From assembly GCA_905221605.1 (NCBI GenBank), contig CAJNDS010002404.1, positions 188,001-252,000 of the forward strand: a stretch of DNA of 64,000 nt, in the 5' to 3' direction. Positions 53,345-63,265 of this stretch are shown piece by piece (positions within the stretch are counted from its first letter, which is position 1; the number at the start of each line of letters is the position of its first letter). Made by a program: the position numbers and the translations under genes. Origin of the DNA: Symbiodinium natans. Its lineage: Eukaryota; Sar; Dinophyceae; Suessiales; Symbiodiniaceae. Under the pieces are notes generated by a model, which had not been told where the DNA came from, did no database searches, and worked only from the letters and a program-made list of their open reading frames with translations.

Positions 53345-53740
53345 TTTGTGTAGCCACGAGTGCTGCTGTAAGGGAGGTCCTTAGTACCCGGCTGGCTGCA
53401 GAGACCTGGTTGCAAAAAGGGTGTTTTGTGTTCGGGTCTCTGGGGCTCCGATTTTGGGAAATTGTTTGGCCCTTGGCGGATCTGAGACTCGTGGCCGTCA
53501 TCTCATCTCTGGGCCTCACAAGACCTTCGCCGTTAAGTTTCGTCCTTGCTGCCCCCTTTTTCTCCGTTACTTTAGGACTTTATAATAACATCTTTCACAA
53601 AACCTGTAGAAAACTTGTGCAACATGAGGCCCTCAGAGCTGAACATTCTCAGCTCCAGCTGCTGGATCCAGGACTTCCGCGGCTCGGCACAAGAAGGTTC
53701 TGCGATGTTTTAGTGTTTCGGGTCGTCCTAGGCCTAGGCT
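53345..53740 (+). CDS. Candidate exon between telomere-like arrays
   Basis: The frame reads ATSAAVREVLSTRLAAETWL then QKGCFVFGSLGL, and further on LYNNIFHKTCRKLVQHEALR and AEHSQLQLLDPGLPRL. It is open for 135 codons between TTTAGGG units at 53,320-53,342 and 53,742-53,806. Whether it is one exon or contains an intron is unclear. Confidence 0.4.
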
Positions 53741-53741
53741 G

Positions 53742-53806
53742 TGTTTAGGGTTTAGGGTTCAGGGTTCAGGGTTTAGGGTCTAGGGTTTAGGGTTTAGGGT
53801 TTAGGA
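53742..53806. repeat. Telomere-like array (TTTAGGG)
   Basis: About nine units, starting GTGTTTAGGG. It separates coding islands. Confidence 0.9.
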
Positions 53807-53816
53807 CCACAGAAAA

Positions 53817-54290
53817 AGTCGGCGAATCTGCCGAGCTCGTCGTTGTTTCTCTTGGCCCCGGAGGAGTCTCGGGTCAAGGTGTTCGTTGAGAGTCGTGCGA
53901 GTAGGGCGAGCTGTTGCCGCCCTGCTCACCCATCTACTGTGCCTCTGTGGACGTTCCTTTGATCCCCTCCTCAGCTTCGGGTCCGGGCAAGGTGTGCAGG
54001 CTCAGCATTGAGCCGCCTCATCTCTCCAAGCCCGAACCACGCTCTCAGGGTGTAGTGGTGAGTGTGATACGGCGATTGCTGGCCCAGCCAACTGCCTTAG
54101 CTTCTTGTCGGCATCAGCATCCGCCTCCTCTGTGAACGGGTTGATCCCGAGCCGAGCGTGCGACCCATTGCGGTCCTGGAACGGAGCACCCTCACCAAGT
54201 TCCTTGCTGCCGCCCTGCTGCCACCCCAGAACAATGCTTTCTGCTGGCGCCTGATGCCCTGGTCGTGCAGTACATGTGGTGTTGTTTCCT
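53817..54290 (+). CDS. Candidate exon pair of unknown gene
   Basis: Island one (53,817-53,910) reads KSANLPSSSLFLLAPEESRV then KVFVESR. Island two (about 54,158-54,265) reads RPIAVLERSTLTKFLAAALL then PPQNNAFCWRLM. The frame between is closed or shadowed, so an intron is likely. Family unknown. Confidence 0.45.
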
Positions 54291-54425
54291 GAGTCTCATG
54301 TCGTTTTGTCTTCTTCCCAGGCGCCCCAGCTAAGTCCTTCCCCCTTATTCCTCTCCATTGAGCCTGCAGCCTCACTGTTCCTCGTCTGAATGGCCCAGAC
54401 ATGCTGACCAACCTGTTGGCACCTG

Positions 54426-54611
54426 TTGGAGCCGCCCCGCGGCGGCAAAGCTCAGCAGCTCCGACTGGACTTTGCTGCTAACGCTGGCCACGGCTTCTTT
54501 GGACATATGCTTCGCCCCGTTCCGCCAGCTTCTCTGCATGACGCCGGTTTCAAGCCTGTGTCGATCTTTGCCATCGTCCTAGCGATGCTCAAATACGCAC
54601 GCTGCTTTTAA
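54426..54611 (+). CDS. Candidate terminal exon before a perfect palindrome
   Basis: The frame reads GGKAQQLRLDFAANAGHGFF, GHMLRPVPPASLHDAGFKP and VSIFAIVLAMLKYARCF, then TAA, ending three bases before the 44-bp palindrome. Confidence 0.45.
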   Translation: MEPPRGGKAQQLRLDFAANAGHGFFGHMLRPVPPASLHDAGFKPVSIFAIVLAMLKYARCF

Positions 54612-54613
54612 CC

Positions 54614-54657
54614 GAGAATTAGTTTTTTTACACGTACGTGTAAAAAAACTAATTCTC
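54614..54657. repeat. Perfect 44-bp palindrome
   Basis: Arms GAGAATTAGTTTTTTTACAC and GTGTAAAAAAACTAATTCTC surround a central GTAC, giving 22-base arms with no loop and no mismatch. It could be a minimal inverted-repeat element, a transcript hairpin or a terminator-like structure. Confidence 0.95.
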
Positions 54658-54689
54658 AGTATGCGAAGTTTAATATCCATTGCCATGCA

Positions 54690-54875
54690 TTGTCTTGTTG
54701 TCTTTTGACCGCTCGACGAAGGAAGTGCCTGTTTGCTGCCGGGACATTGAGTCTGCCTTGCAACGACTCTCATGGTTGCGTTCGGAACAACTCCGAGCTG
54801 CCCGCATCACGAAATGCATCATGACAACAAGTTGGCCAACCGTATGGTCTCGCAATGAAAAGGGATCAAGATGAA
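54690..54875 (+). CDS. Candidate exon KEVPVCCRDIESAL
   Basis: The frame reads KEVPVCCRDIESALQRLSWL, RSEQLRAARITKCIMTTSW and PTVWSRNEKGS, strongly protein-like. Family unknown. Confidence 0.5.
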
Positions 54876-55005
54876 GCATTGCCGATACGTTGCGAGGACA
54901 GGATTGCAGATGATTCAGTCCAAGGGAAAAAGTTGGTCGTGTTGGATTCCTGTTTGGCAGATGACAAACCAGTTTTCGCCATCAGGTCGACAATGTCTGT
55001 CATTT

Positions 55006-55099
55006 GGGATGTTCCCTTGTACCAACAGTCCTGAATAGGGATGATAGTACCCCCGATAAAAATCCCCACTAAGGATTGTTGGTATAAGGGGAACATCCC
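55006..55099. mobile_element. Inverted-repeat element, family C (best preserved)
   Basis: Left TTGGGATGTTCCCTTGTACC AACA and right TGTTGGTATAAGGGGAACAT CCCAA form terminal repeats of about 27 bp with few mismatches. Interior TGAATAGGGATGATAGTACC. Confidence 0.9.
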
Positions 55100-55470
55100 A
55101 ATCTGCAAGGAAGTTCTACTTTGCTGCTACAAGTGTGGGTCTGCCAACACAAAATGAAGTGTTCGCATGTTTCATGTTGGTACGGACTCTGAACAGCCTC
55201 CGTTCGCCGTCTTCTGGCACAGGTAATTGGCTTATCAGCCGCGGGCAGAAATTCCCTGTGGATCGCTCCGTGCTCAGATCTCCGATCGCGCGCATGCAGC
55301 ATCCTTGCGTGTGTCGGCTGCTTTGGGCGTCCGTGTGGTCCGACAGGAATAGGAACTCCCATCACGTGCCGGCTGGGTATATAAGGGCATGTGCAGGCTC
55401 TGGTGTTGGGCCAGGTGCATTTGCCAAGGTTTTCTGGACTTTCACCTCACTCTCAAGGAGTTTTTGGTGA

Positions 55471-55690
55471 GTTACCCTGCTGCTGCATCGGCCGTGCCCC
55501 CTGGGCATCGACTCTTCTGCGGAGCACTTGCAGGGTGGTTTGGGGTTTAGGGTTTCGGGTTTCGGGTTTAGGGTTTAGGGTAACTGCAAGTGCCTTCCGA
55601 GGCCATGTGGCTGAACGAGGCAAACAACTTGACAGCCACGAAGTTCACGTTTCAGGCCCCACTGCAGCTGGATGACTTGACAAGGCATGC
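55471..55690 (+). CDS. Two exons joined across a 56-bp telomere-like intron
   Basis: Exon one ends LGIDSSAEHLQ at 55,534; exon two starts at 55,591 and reads PSEAMWLNEANNLTATKFTF then QAPLQLDDLTR. Removing 55,535-55,590 (GT-AG) joins CAG-G to TG-CCT in phase, giving HLQVPSEAMW. Upstream and downstream exons are not resolved. A later island at 56,102-56,188 reads LRSAFQIFEELYNEKTVMSK then KGSIINYA and a stop, possibly the 3' end of the same gene. Confidence 0.6.
55535..55590 (+). repeat. 56-bp intron made of TTTAGGG units
   Basis: It starts GTGGTTTGGGG, continues with about five TTTAGGG/TTTCGGG units and ends AACTGCAAG. TGCA words lie at both borders (TTGCAG and CTGCAAG). Confidence 0.7.
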
Positions 55691-56101
55691 AAAGAAATCC
55701 CATGTAGTCCTATAGTGGCTCGTCGCTCTCATCAGGAGAAGAAATCCTTCAATTGCATGTGCTTAGATAGGGCACAGCAGAAAATCCCTTGCTCTCTATG
55801 CTAGTCTACGGGCGGGCCTATTTTCAAGAGGGCATGCCTTCAGGCATGTTTTACCTCATGTGCGGAAGATGCGGAAGTCCGGGAAGAAGCGCCAATAAAT
55901 CCACATGAGGCCTCTATTCTTCTTGCACTCGCTGCATCCTGAACTCTGCAACCTCCTAGAAGCTCCAAACCCCAAAGCGGGAATTTGCAGCCCTGCTTGG
56001 CTTGTGTCATTATGTTTTAAATGGTTGTATATTGATGTGCGCACAAAGCTCACTTAACATTCGTAGTTTGTGAGGTTAATTGTTGGTGTTGCTACTCTTA
56101 C

Positions 56102-56188
56102 TTGCGATCAGCCTTCCAGATCTTTGAGGAGCTCTACAACGAGAAAACAGTCATGAGCAAAAAGGGTTCTATTATCAATTACGCATAA
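56102..56188 (+). CDS. Candidate terminal exon
   Basis: Frame LRSAFQIFEELYNEKTVMSK, KGSIINYA, TAA at 56,186-56,188. Highly protein-like and the last coding trace before the ankyrin paralogue array; a further island at 56,345-56,520 reads WVAYAGLLTWKDEQTFRYMG. Confidence 0.5.
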   Translation: MRSAFQIFEELYNEKTVMSKKGSIINYA

Positions 56189-56707
56189 TGCCGTTTAAAG
56201 ATTAGAAAAAACAACCAAAGGTAAACAGCATTCGAAAACCGTCCAACATGCATTTTAATGTTCAGAAGCTGCAGACTCTCGCGCCAGAAGGATAGGTAGG
56301 CCTGGCTCATAGTCCTTGAACTTAGAGCAAACCCCCATATCAACAAGTACGTGCTTCTGGGAAAGGTCGTCCCGACGGATGGAGCTGACGCCACACTCCA
56401 GATGAGATCACGATGGGTGGCCTATGCCGGACTCCTAACCTGGAAGGATGAGCAGACGTTTCGTTACATGGGGCAGAAGTTGTTGATGCTTCTCGGCTAC
56501 AGATCGGCGGTCTCAACGCAGAAGCAACCTCCACTGCAGCCGGCGCTTGGGTGCCTGCCTCAGTGCAAGAAAGCAAGCCAGGGCGTTTCACGCAGCAAGA
56601 AGGGGCCGTTCACAACAAGTGTTGGAAGCCCGGATTGGACCGCTGGCTCGGAAGCCATTCACGTGAGGTGGGGGAGGGGCGGGGATGTTTCTGGTAGCCT
56701 GCCAGCC

Positions 56708-59346
56708 ATGGGAAGCCAGCTTTGTTCTCCAGCCGCGGACATTGTCAATGTGGAGCCCGTCCACAAATGCTTGTTCCCAATGTATGTAGTCAAGGACCGT
56801 CTGCCTGTCCACGCATTGGCTTAAGGGCTCCTGACAGAGGTTTAGGACTTAAAGTAAGTGACCTTAAGAAAACCCTAACACCCCAAAACTCTAAACCCTA
56901 CTAAAACCTGAAACCCGAAACCTTAACCTCGGACTCCACATGTCCAGGTATCCGACTTCTGTCAGATGGATGGGCCTCCGGAGCCACACCACACACTCAA
57001 GGCCCGGGGGCTGCTGCACGAGTGGCAGCCAGGCGACTTGGCAGTAATTTAGGGTTTAGGGATGTTTAGGGTTTAGGGTTTAGGATTAGGGTTTAGGGTT
57101 CCGGCCAGGACATCATAGCCCGGATGCAAAAAAAGGTCTAGGGCTTGGGGGCTTGGCATGTTTTCACTAGCAGTTGCACGTTGCATCTGCACAAGTTTAG
57201 GTATGTTCGTCATCTTCATCTCTCACCAATGGCTGAGCTTCGCACATCCGGACCCTCACGGCCAGCAAGTTGCAGTGCTTCGCAGCACCCTCCTTGGTGT
57301 GATTGCCGGGTCGCTCTGCGTTGAGCCCGACACGATTTCAATACCAGCTGGAAAGTACCTAACCATGGCCGCGTGCCAGGCGATACGCGATGGGTACATC
57401 TTCTTCGATTGGTTTGCCATCCCGCAGATCACCGCGCGGGAGGGGGGTGTCAATGAAGACGTCACCAGGACAGACGCAGCGTTGGCTGTGCAGAGCATCC
57501 CAGCGTACGTAGAGGCGGCAAACCTGTTCATGGCCCTCGTCCCAGGGCTGGTGCATGCAGACACGGGCATGCTCTGCAACTACATCTCGTGGCAGTCGCG
57601 AGGATGGTGTCACACGCCAAGTTGTGCTGGGCCAGTCAGTAATCTTGTTCACATGTGTGTTTCAAGCGTTTGGTGGGAGCGCTTTCTCTCCAGTTGCGGT
57701 TTCGACCGAATCCTAAATTCTAGTATGGAGCGTACGTAAGAATAGCTGGACCTGCTGGGATGTTCGATGTGCGGTGGTTTCGGAGGAAAGCTGAAAGAAA
57801 CATCCGGGTTAATTGTCTTGTTTGCATTGTGTCCGAAGCTGGCATCACCAGCAACTTTTGCCTTGGGGCTAAGGTACCCTGGCATAGAATTCTCGGAGAT
57901 TGGGTTCTCGTTTCGAGTGTCCGCTCATATTGCGTTTGCCAGCCTGCCATGACTCAGAGGCCCTTGCTAACCTCGGAAAATGCATCCCCTGCACAAAAAC
58001 ACGTCGAAGGCCCGAAACAAGCGCGTGTCGGGCTGGGAAGAGGTGAAGCCCTTGAGATCGGGCATCCTGAAGCAGAAGCAGACCTGGTGCAGAAGAAGGT
58101 GCTGACGACATCGATGCAACCTGTAAGCTTGTAGGCTCCTCAAGTAACTATGGCATTTGCCGCATGGCCAAACTCAGGTCGCGCAGAATGGTGGTGCCAC
58201 CTCCTGGCCAACAAACCTGATACCAGCGTGATTGTTGTCTTTTCTTCAAAGGAAGCAGAGTTCATGTTCCCCTTGAATTGGCAGGAGAACACCGTTTCCG
58301 AAGGCAACTTCACTGTGGAAGCAGACCGGGCAGTTGTTGAGAAGCTTGGGGAGGCGGCCTTAGAAAGCAAGATCCATTTTCTGTCAACTGCGGGACACCA
58401 GAGCCTCTATCTGTATCGTTTTTATCTGGCCCAGCGGCCACATCTACTGGGCCAACGAAGCCAGGCTTTCCGCCTGGAGGAATTCCTGGCGCATTTCCGA
58501 TTCCCCAGCCTGCAGGAGGCTATCCGAGACACCTCGCGCATGAATCCTGCGCTTTGCGCGATCTTTGCCGGGGACGTGGGGATGCTGCGGCTCCTTCTCG
58601 AAAACAGAGCAGACGCCAACCACCGGCTTCATGGGCTGGCAGACCTAGGATATTACGATCGTCAGACGCTTCTTATGGCAGCCACGAAGTCGCGACAGAA
58701 GCCGGAGATGCTTTCCACCCTCATCGAGTTTCGGGCCGAAGTTAATGCCACCTCCAGAATCGGACTCTCCTGCGCTGCCGTGGTACGATCCCCTGGGCAG
58801 TTGCGAGCCCTCATGGAAGGACGGGCAGACATTCACACACCAGGGGAGCCCTTTGGCCTAGCACCTATAGCAGGGGCTTCTGTGTGGGCTTGCCCGGAGA
58901 CCATTGCAGTCATGCTGGCTGCAAGGTGTGACCCAAACTTCACGCCTCGTGGCGTAGGGTATGGCGCGCTGCATGCCGTATGCCTCCAGGCCCGCGGCCG
59001 CAGCACGGCTGTTGAGGTAGCCAAGGTGCTGCTTGACGGGAGGGCAGATGTCAACTCCAAGGCAGCTCCTGTGGGATTTTTCAAGGTTGCGTGCTTGGCA
59101 TCGCGGGCTTGTGCAGCCTTGAAAGGTCTCGGGTCCTGTTCCATCGTCGTGAAAACCATGGCAAGCCTCCCTGGCCTTACACCGCTCGGTGCTGCTGCCC
59201 TGGCTGGCGATGAGGGCCTGGCTCGTCTGTTCTGGCAACACGATGCCGAAGTTGTCGCTAATGAAAGAGGCGACTTGCCAGAAGACCTGGCGGTCGCAAC
59301 CGGACACGACCACTTGCTACCGCTCCTTGCATCCTTCGGAGTATGA
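56708..59346 (+). CDS. Lipid-anchored TIR/HET-like ankyrin protein, copy 1
   Basis: Exons 56,708-56,794, 56,948-57,032, 57,201-57,608 and 58,178-59,346 give 582 residues. The start MGSQLC fits N-myristoylation plus palmitoylation, chosen because both neighbours start MG and Cys follows; the same frame is open upstream. EPVHKCLFPMYVVK ends exon 1. VSDF...GLLHEW is followed at residue 59 by MFVIFISHQWLSFAHPDP, FFDWFAIPQITAR and SRGWC/RAEWWCHLL, a layout I liken to TIR- or HET-type domains (FxSHxW, DWxxIPQ, RGWCR). Ankyrin-like repeats fill about 317-582 (GDVGMLRLLLENRADANHR, NERGDLPEDLAVATGHDHLL). Donors are GA, GC and GT; intron 2 (57,033-57,200) contains telomere-like units and is absent from copy 2. 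A membrane-tethered sensing or signalling role is inference. Confidence 0.85.
57033..57200 (+). repeat. Copy-specific intron with telomere-like units
   Basis: A GC-AG intron in copy 1 between CAGCCAG and GTATGTTC. It contains TTTAGGG units (57,049-57,102) and ends in TTTAG|G. Copy 2 reads straight through the same codon (GCTGGCATGTTT). Confidence 0.8.
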
Positions 59347-59778
59347 TGCTGAAGAACATGATAGAAATGATCGGGCAACGTCCTCCTAATCAGAAACTAG
59401 GTACCTTAGGTACCTTTCTTCGGCCTCCCATTCTCACCCCCAACAAATAATCACGAATAGTACCCGGCATCTGGACTCATGTCACCCACAGGCGTGCCGA
59501 AACTGTTGGTGCTTGTGGGGGTTCTGTGATGTTCTGTGCCATCAGTTTCCCCATACGGCACACTTTGCGACTTTAAGGCAGGGTAGAATCTCGGAAGCTG
59601 CTGCAGTGTCAAGCTTGTCGCATCTTGTCGCTGCCTGTGGTGTTTTGCCCCTCCAGGCCCAAGAGTGGGACCCAACTTGTGCAGCTGTGAGAAGCTGTAA
59701 GCAAAATATGCAAGCAGCAAGTGAGACACCGGCCTAAAATCCACAGTAATTCCTACGAGTAGACGTCGCCGAGCTGCA
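59347..59778. other. Intergenic between copies 1 and 2
   Basis: GGTACC-containing repeat (taggtaccttaggtacctt, 59,398). No gene recognised. Confidence 0.5.
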
Positions 59779-62172
59779 ATGGGCAGTGTGGGGAGTGGGC
59801 TTTGCTCACCGCACGCAGCTGCCGAAGATGCTGCCGAAGATGCTGCCGAAGATGCTGCCGAAGATGCTGCCGAAGCTTCTGCCGAAGCTGCTGCCGTCGA
59901 CCTGACGCCCGTGCATGAATGTCTGTTCCCACTCCATGTGATGAAGGCTGGGTTGAGGGTTTAGGGTTCAGGGTTCAGGGTTTAGGGCTGTCTGAGGAGG
60001 GGGGGGCATCGGGGCAAGGTGGCTTTGGTACACTCGCACAGCCGTCACGGCAGGGCTCCTGAGACAGACATGTAGCTTTGTCGGTAACGGTGAGAGGCAC
60101 GCTGAAGAGAAAGCCGTCCACACTGCTTTCACTTCCCAGTGCTTGTTGTTCGTCGGTCTTGTGGGGTGACTCCGCGGACATGTCCCGCCTCGCGCAGGTG
60201 TCGGACTTCCTTACTACCGAGGGTGCCCCGGAAGCTCACGACTCGCTGAAGCGACGTGGCCTTCTGCATGAGTGGCGAGCTGGCATGTTTGTGATTTTTG
60301 TTTCCCATCAGTGGCTGAGCGCCGCACATCCGGATCCTGAAGGGCGTCAAGTCGCAGTGTTGCGTGATGCCTTGTCCGGTATGATCAGCGGCTCGTTAGA
60401 TGTGCGTGTGGACTTCATTTCCTCGTCATTCAATAACAATAAGATGCCGCGCGACACACGACGGCTAGTTGCGTCTGGCTTCCTGTTCTTCGACTGGTTT
60501 GCGATCCCACAGATTACAGCGCGTATGGAGGGCGTGAATGAAGAGACTACAAGGTCAGATGCTGCACTAGCCGTCCGGAGCATCCCTGCTTACGTGGAGG
60601 TTTCGAACCTTTTCGTTGCGCTGGTTCCGGAGCAGCTACATGCAGGGACCGGTCTGCCTTGCAACTATGCATCTTGGCTCTCGCGAGGATGGTGCCGGGC
60701 CGAGCTATGGTGTCATCTTCTCTCGAACAAGCCTGACACGAGTGTGATTGTTGTGCATTCGCAAGCGGAAGCAGAGTACATGTTCCCGATGGATTGGCAG
60801 CAAAATCTGATTGCCGAGGGCGAGTTCACGGTAGAGAGTGATCGGTCAGTCGTCGTGAAGCTAGGTGACATGGCCGTGATGAGCAAGATCCAGCACTTGT
60901 CAGACAATGGGCCCGCCAGCCACTTCCGATTCTATTTGGCCCTCCGGCCTCGGTTGCTTGGGCAGGAGAGGAGAGATCGCACCCCCGACGAGTTTCTGCG
61001 TCACTTCCGGTTCACAAGCCTGCGAGCAGCAGCAGAGGATGAGAGCTCCATGAACCTACGTCACCCTTGGGAATTGCTTTTTTCTTTTACTTTTTGGTTT
61101 TTTCATTTTTCATCTTTTTATATAAAACCCAAGAGGGCTTTAGAAATATCATTTTTATTCAGGTTCTAGGGGAGTATAGGAACGGCATCATGAGTGCCGT
61201 GATGTCTGGAGACGTGCCTATGCTGCGCCTCCTCGCCGCAGATCGGGCGGATGTGAACTTCAAGCTGCACGGGCTGAGTGACTTAGGCTACTTCGACACC
61301 CAGACTGTTCTCATGGCGGCTGCCAAATCTCGACAGGAGCCTGAGATGCTTTCTGCACTCGTTGAGCTTAGAGCTGATGTGGAGACGCGATCCAGGTCTG
61401 CAATCGTGTGCGCGTACCTCGTCCGATGTCCAGGACACGTGAAGGTGTTGGCTGATGCGAAGCTTGGTAGCCCAGTGGTATGGTTCACCCTTTTTTGGGG
61501 TTCTGGGTTCCCTGATAGAGTAACCAACCACAAAGCGCCCTTAATATGATATCCCCTAAACCCCAAACCCTAAACCCTAAACCTTAGACCCTAAACCCTA
61601 AACCCTAAACCCTAAACCCTAAACTCTAAACCCTAAACCCTAAACCCTAAACCGCAAGGAAGGCAGATCTGGAGGCAAGTTGGGTCTTGAATGGTCCCGC
61701 CGCGCTGGCGAGCACCGAGACGGTGGCAGCGATGATGGAGTTTCGTTGTGACCCCAACTTCGACTTTGTTGCCATCGGTGTCAGATACGGCCCGTTGCAT
61801 TCCATGGCTTTGTCTTCCCGTGCAAACAGGCACGCGGAAGCCACTGCGAAGCTGCTGCTTAGAAGTCGTGCCGATGTAAATGCAAGAGCAAGGCCGCAAG
61901 GACAGTTCGCACAAAAGTGCCGTGAGTCTCAAGTGGAGGTAGCAAGTAGGGGCTGGGGTGCGTGCCCAATGCGGACAAGGTTCGAAGCAAGTGCACCTGG
62001 CCTCACTCCCATCAGCGTGGCGGCGCTTATGGGCCATGAGGCGTTGGTCAAAGTCTTCCTGGACTTTGGAGCTGAGATGATTCCCAATGAACGTGGCGAT
62101 ATGCCAGAAGACCTGGCAGTTTTGAATGGGCATGCCCATTTGATGCCACTTCTGTCCACATTTGCAACATGA
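59779..62172 (+). CDS. Lipid-anchored TIR/HET-like ankyrin protein, copy 2
   Basis: Exons 59,779-59,946, 60,198-61,051, 61,180-61,458 and 61,659-62,172 give 604 residues. MGSVGSGLC suits dual acylation. Exon 1 contains four AAED repeats (12-bp GCTGCCGAAGAT units) absent from the other copies, then PVHECLFPLHVMK. MFVIFVSHQWLSAAHPDPEG begins at residue 86; FFDWFAIPQITAR and SRGWCRAELWCHLLSNKPDT follow without the two introns of copy 1. Ankyrin repeats run from about 342 (GDVPMLRLLAADRADVNFK) to NERGDMPEDLAVLNGHAHLM. Donors GC, GA and GA. Intron 2 (61,052-61,179) is T-rich; intron 3 (61,459-61,658) holds a telomere-like array. Copy 1 lacks both, so intron positions differ between close paralogues. 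Confidence 0.85.
61459..61658 (+). repeat. Intron 3 of copy 2, containing a telomere-like array
   Basis: A 200-bp GA-AG intron. CCCTAAA units fill 61,554-61,652; the upstream half contains GGGGTTCTGGGTTCC, reminiscent of family A. GAAG occurs at both splice borders (GC|GAAG and CAAG|GAAG). The join gives HVKVLADAKADLEASW, matching RALMEGRADIHTP of copy 1. Confidence 0.8.
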
Positions 62173-63265
62173 AATGCGCCCGTCCTGCTCAAGCAGCGAG
62201 CGCAGCTTTCGGACAGCGTTTCTGTCCAGACGTGTGTCACCCAACATTGGCACCGCAGCATGAATCGTCATAGGCAGCGTGCGATGGCGGGGTTGTCAAC
62301 CAAGAAACCGGTTGTGAGTCTCCCCTCTCTCCCCTCTCTCCTCTCTCTCCTCTCTCTTCTCTCTTCTCTCTCCCTCCCTCCCTCTCCCTCTGCTCCTGTC
62401 GCTCCCCCTCTCGTGGACCAATCCCTGCGATGCTGAACCAGGACTACGACGTTGCTTGATATTGATTCGATACAAGATCCTGTGCGGCATCACCTAGCTT
62501 GCACAGCTCTCAAGTTAAGGACCCTTCTGTTTTCTCTAACCAGTATCCTTCTGCTGTTGTGGGCTGCCGACTCAAACTCAGATGCTTGCCTGTTGGGGGG
62601 CATGAATGCCCAGACGAACAAGGGCAAGTTCCCAGTGCGCACCTGAAGGCAGCTTAAGTATCAGCACCTGTGCGGCTTAAAGATGCTTCCCCTACTGTAT
62701 CTCCAACAGGCCCCGAAGCCTTGTACCGTGTCTTGGTCATGTCAATCAGCCCACGCACTCTGAAGGTAAGAAGTCCATAAGCCTTGCTGGTCAGCATAGA
62801 ACCATCGCTTTGCTTCCAATGTCAGTACAAGCCCCCAGGTTTCCAGTAGAAAGCAGTGCTGTCCAGGAGCCCTTGAAACCTCACTTTAAATGCTGAAGGA
62901 GAAGGAGGCTTTTGAGGGCCACTAGCAGGACATGTGATGAGTGAGTCTATAATCGGCCAAGTTCGGGACCGCTTTGTGCGTGCAAGGTCTTCGAAGGAAA
63001 GGGAGGGACGGACTTCCGGAGACCTGAGGTTTCGAAACAGTGCAGAAGAAAGAAGAGTAGTTTCCACGTTGCAGTGATGTGTTGTGGCCACGTGGTGGGT
63101 CATGTTGTGCGCAACATTTGTCAGCCTCAGGTGCGCTTCTTCAGCTTAGTATCCTGTGCCGACCGTTCATAGCAGCACAGGCGCAGGCGCAGGATGTACT
63201 AGTGCTTCAATAGGCGAGCTTTCTCCTTACCTCACTACCTCACGAGAGTGGAGCTCCGTCAAGCC
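62173..63265. other. Intergenic between copies 2 and 3, with a CT microsatellite
   Basis: A CTCTCTCC-type tract lies at 62,320-62,396. A 64-codon + frame at 62,452 and a 93-codon - frame at 62,822-63,103 have no supporting features. Nothing else is recognised. Confidence 0.5.

Noticed and set aside
56351-56707. N-terminal extension of ankyrin copy 1 through the upstream open frame
   Set aside because: Both paralogues start at MG with nearby Cys; the upstream frame looks like an exon of the preceding gene.
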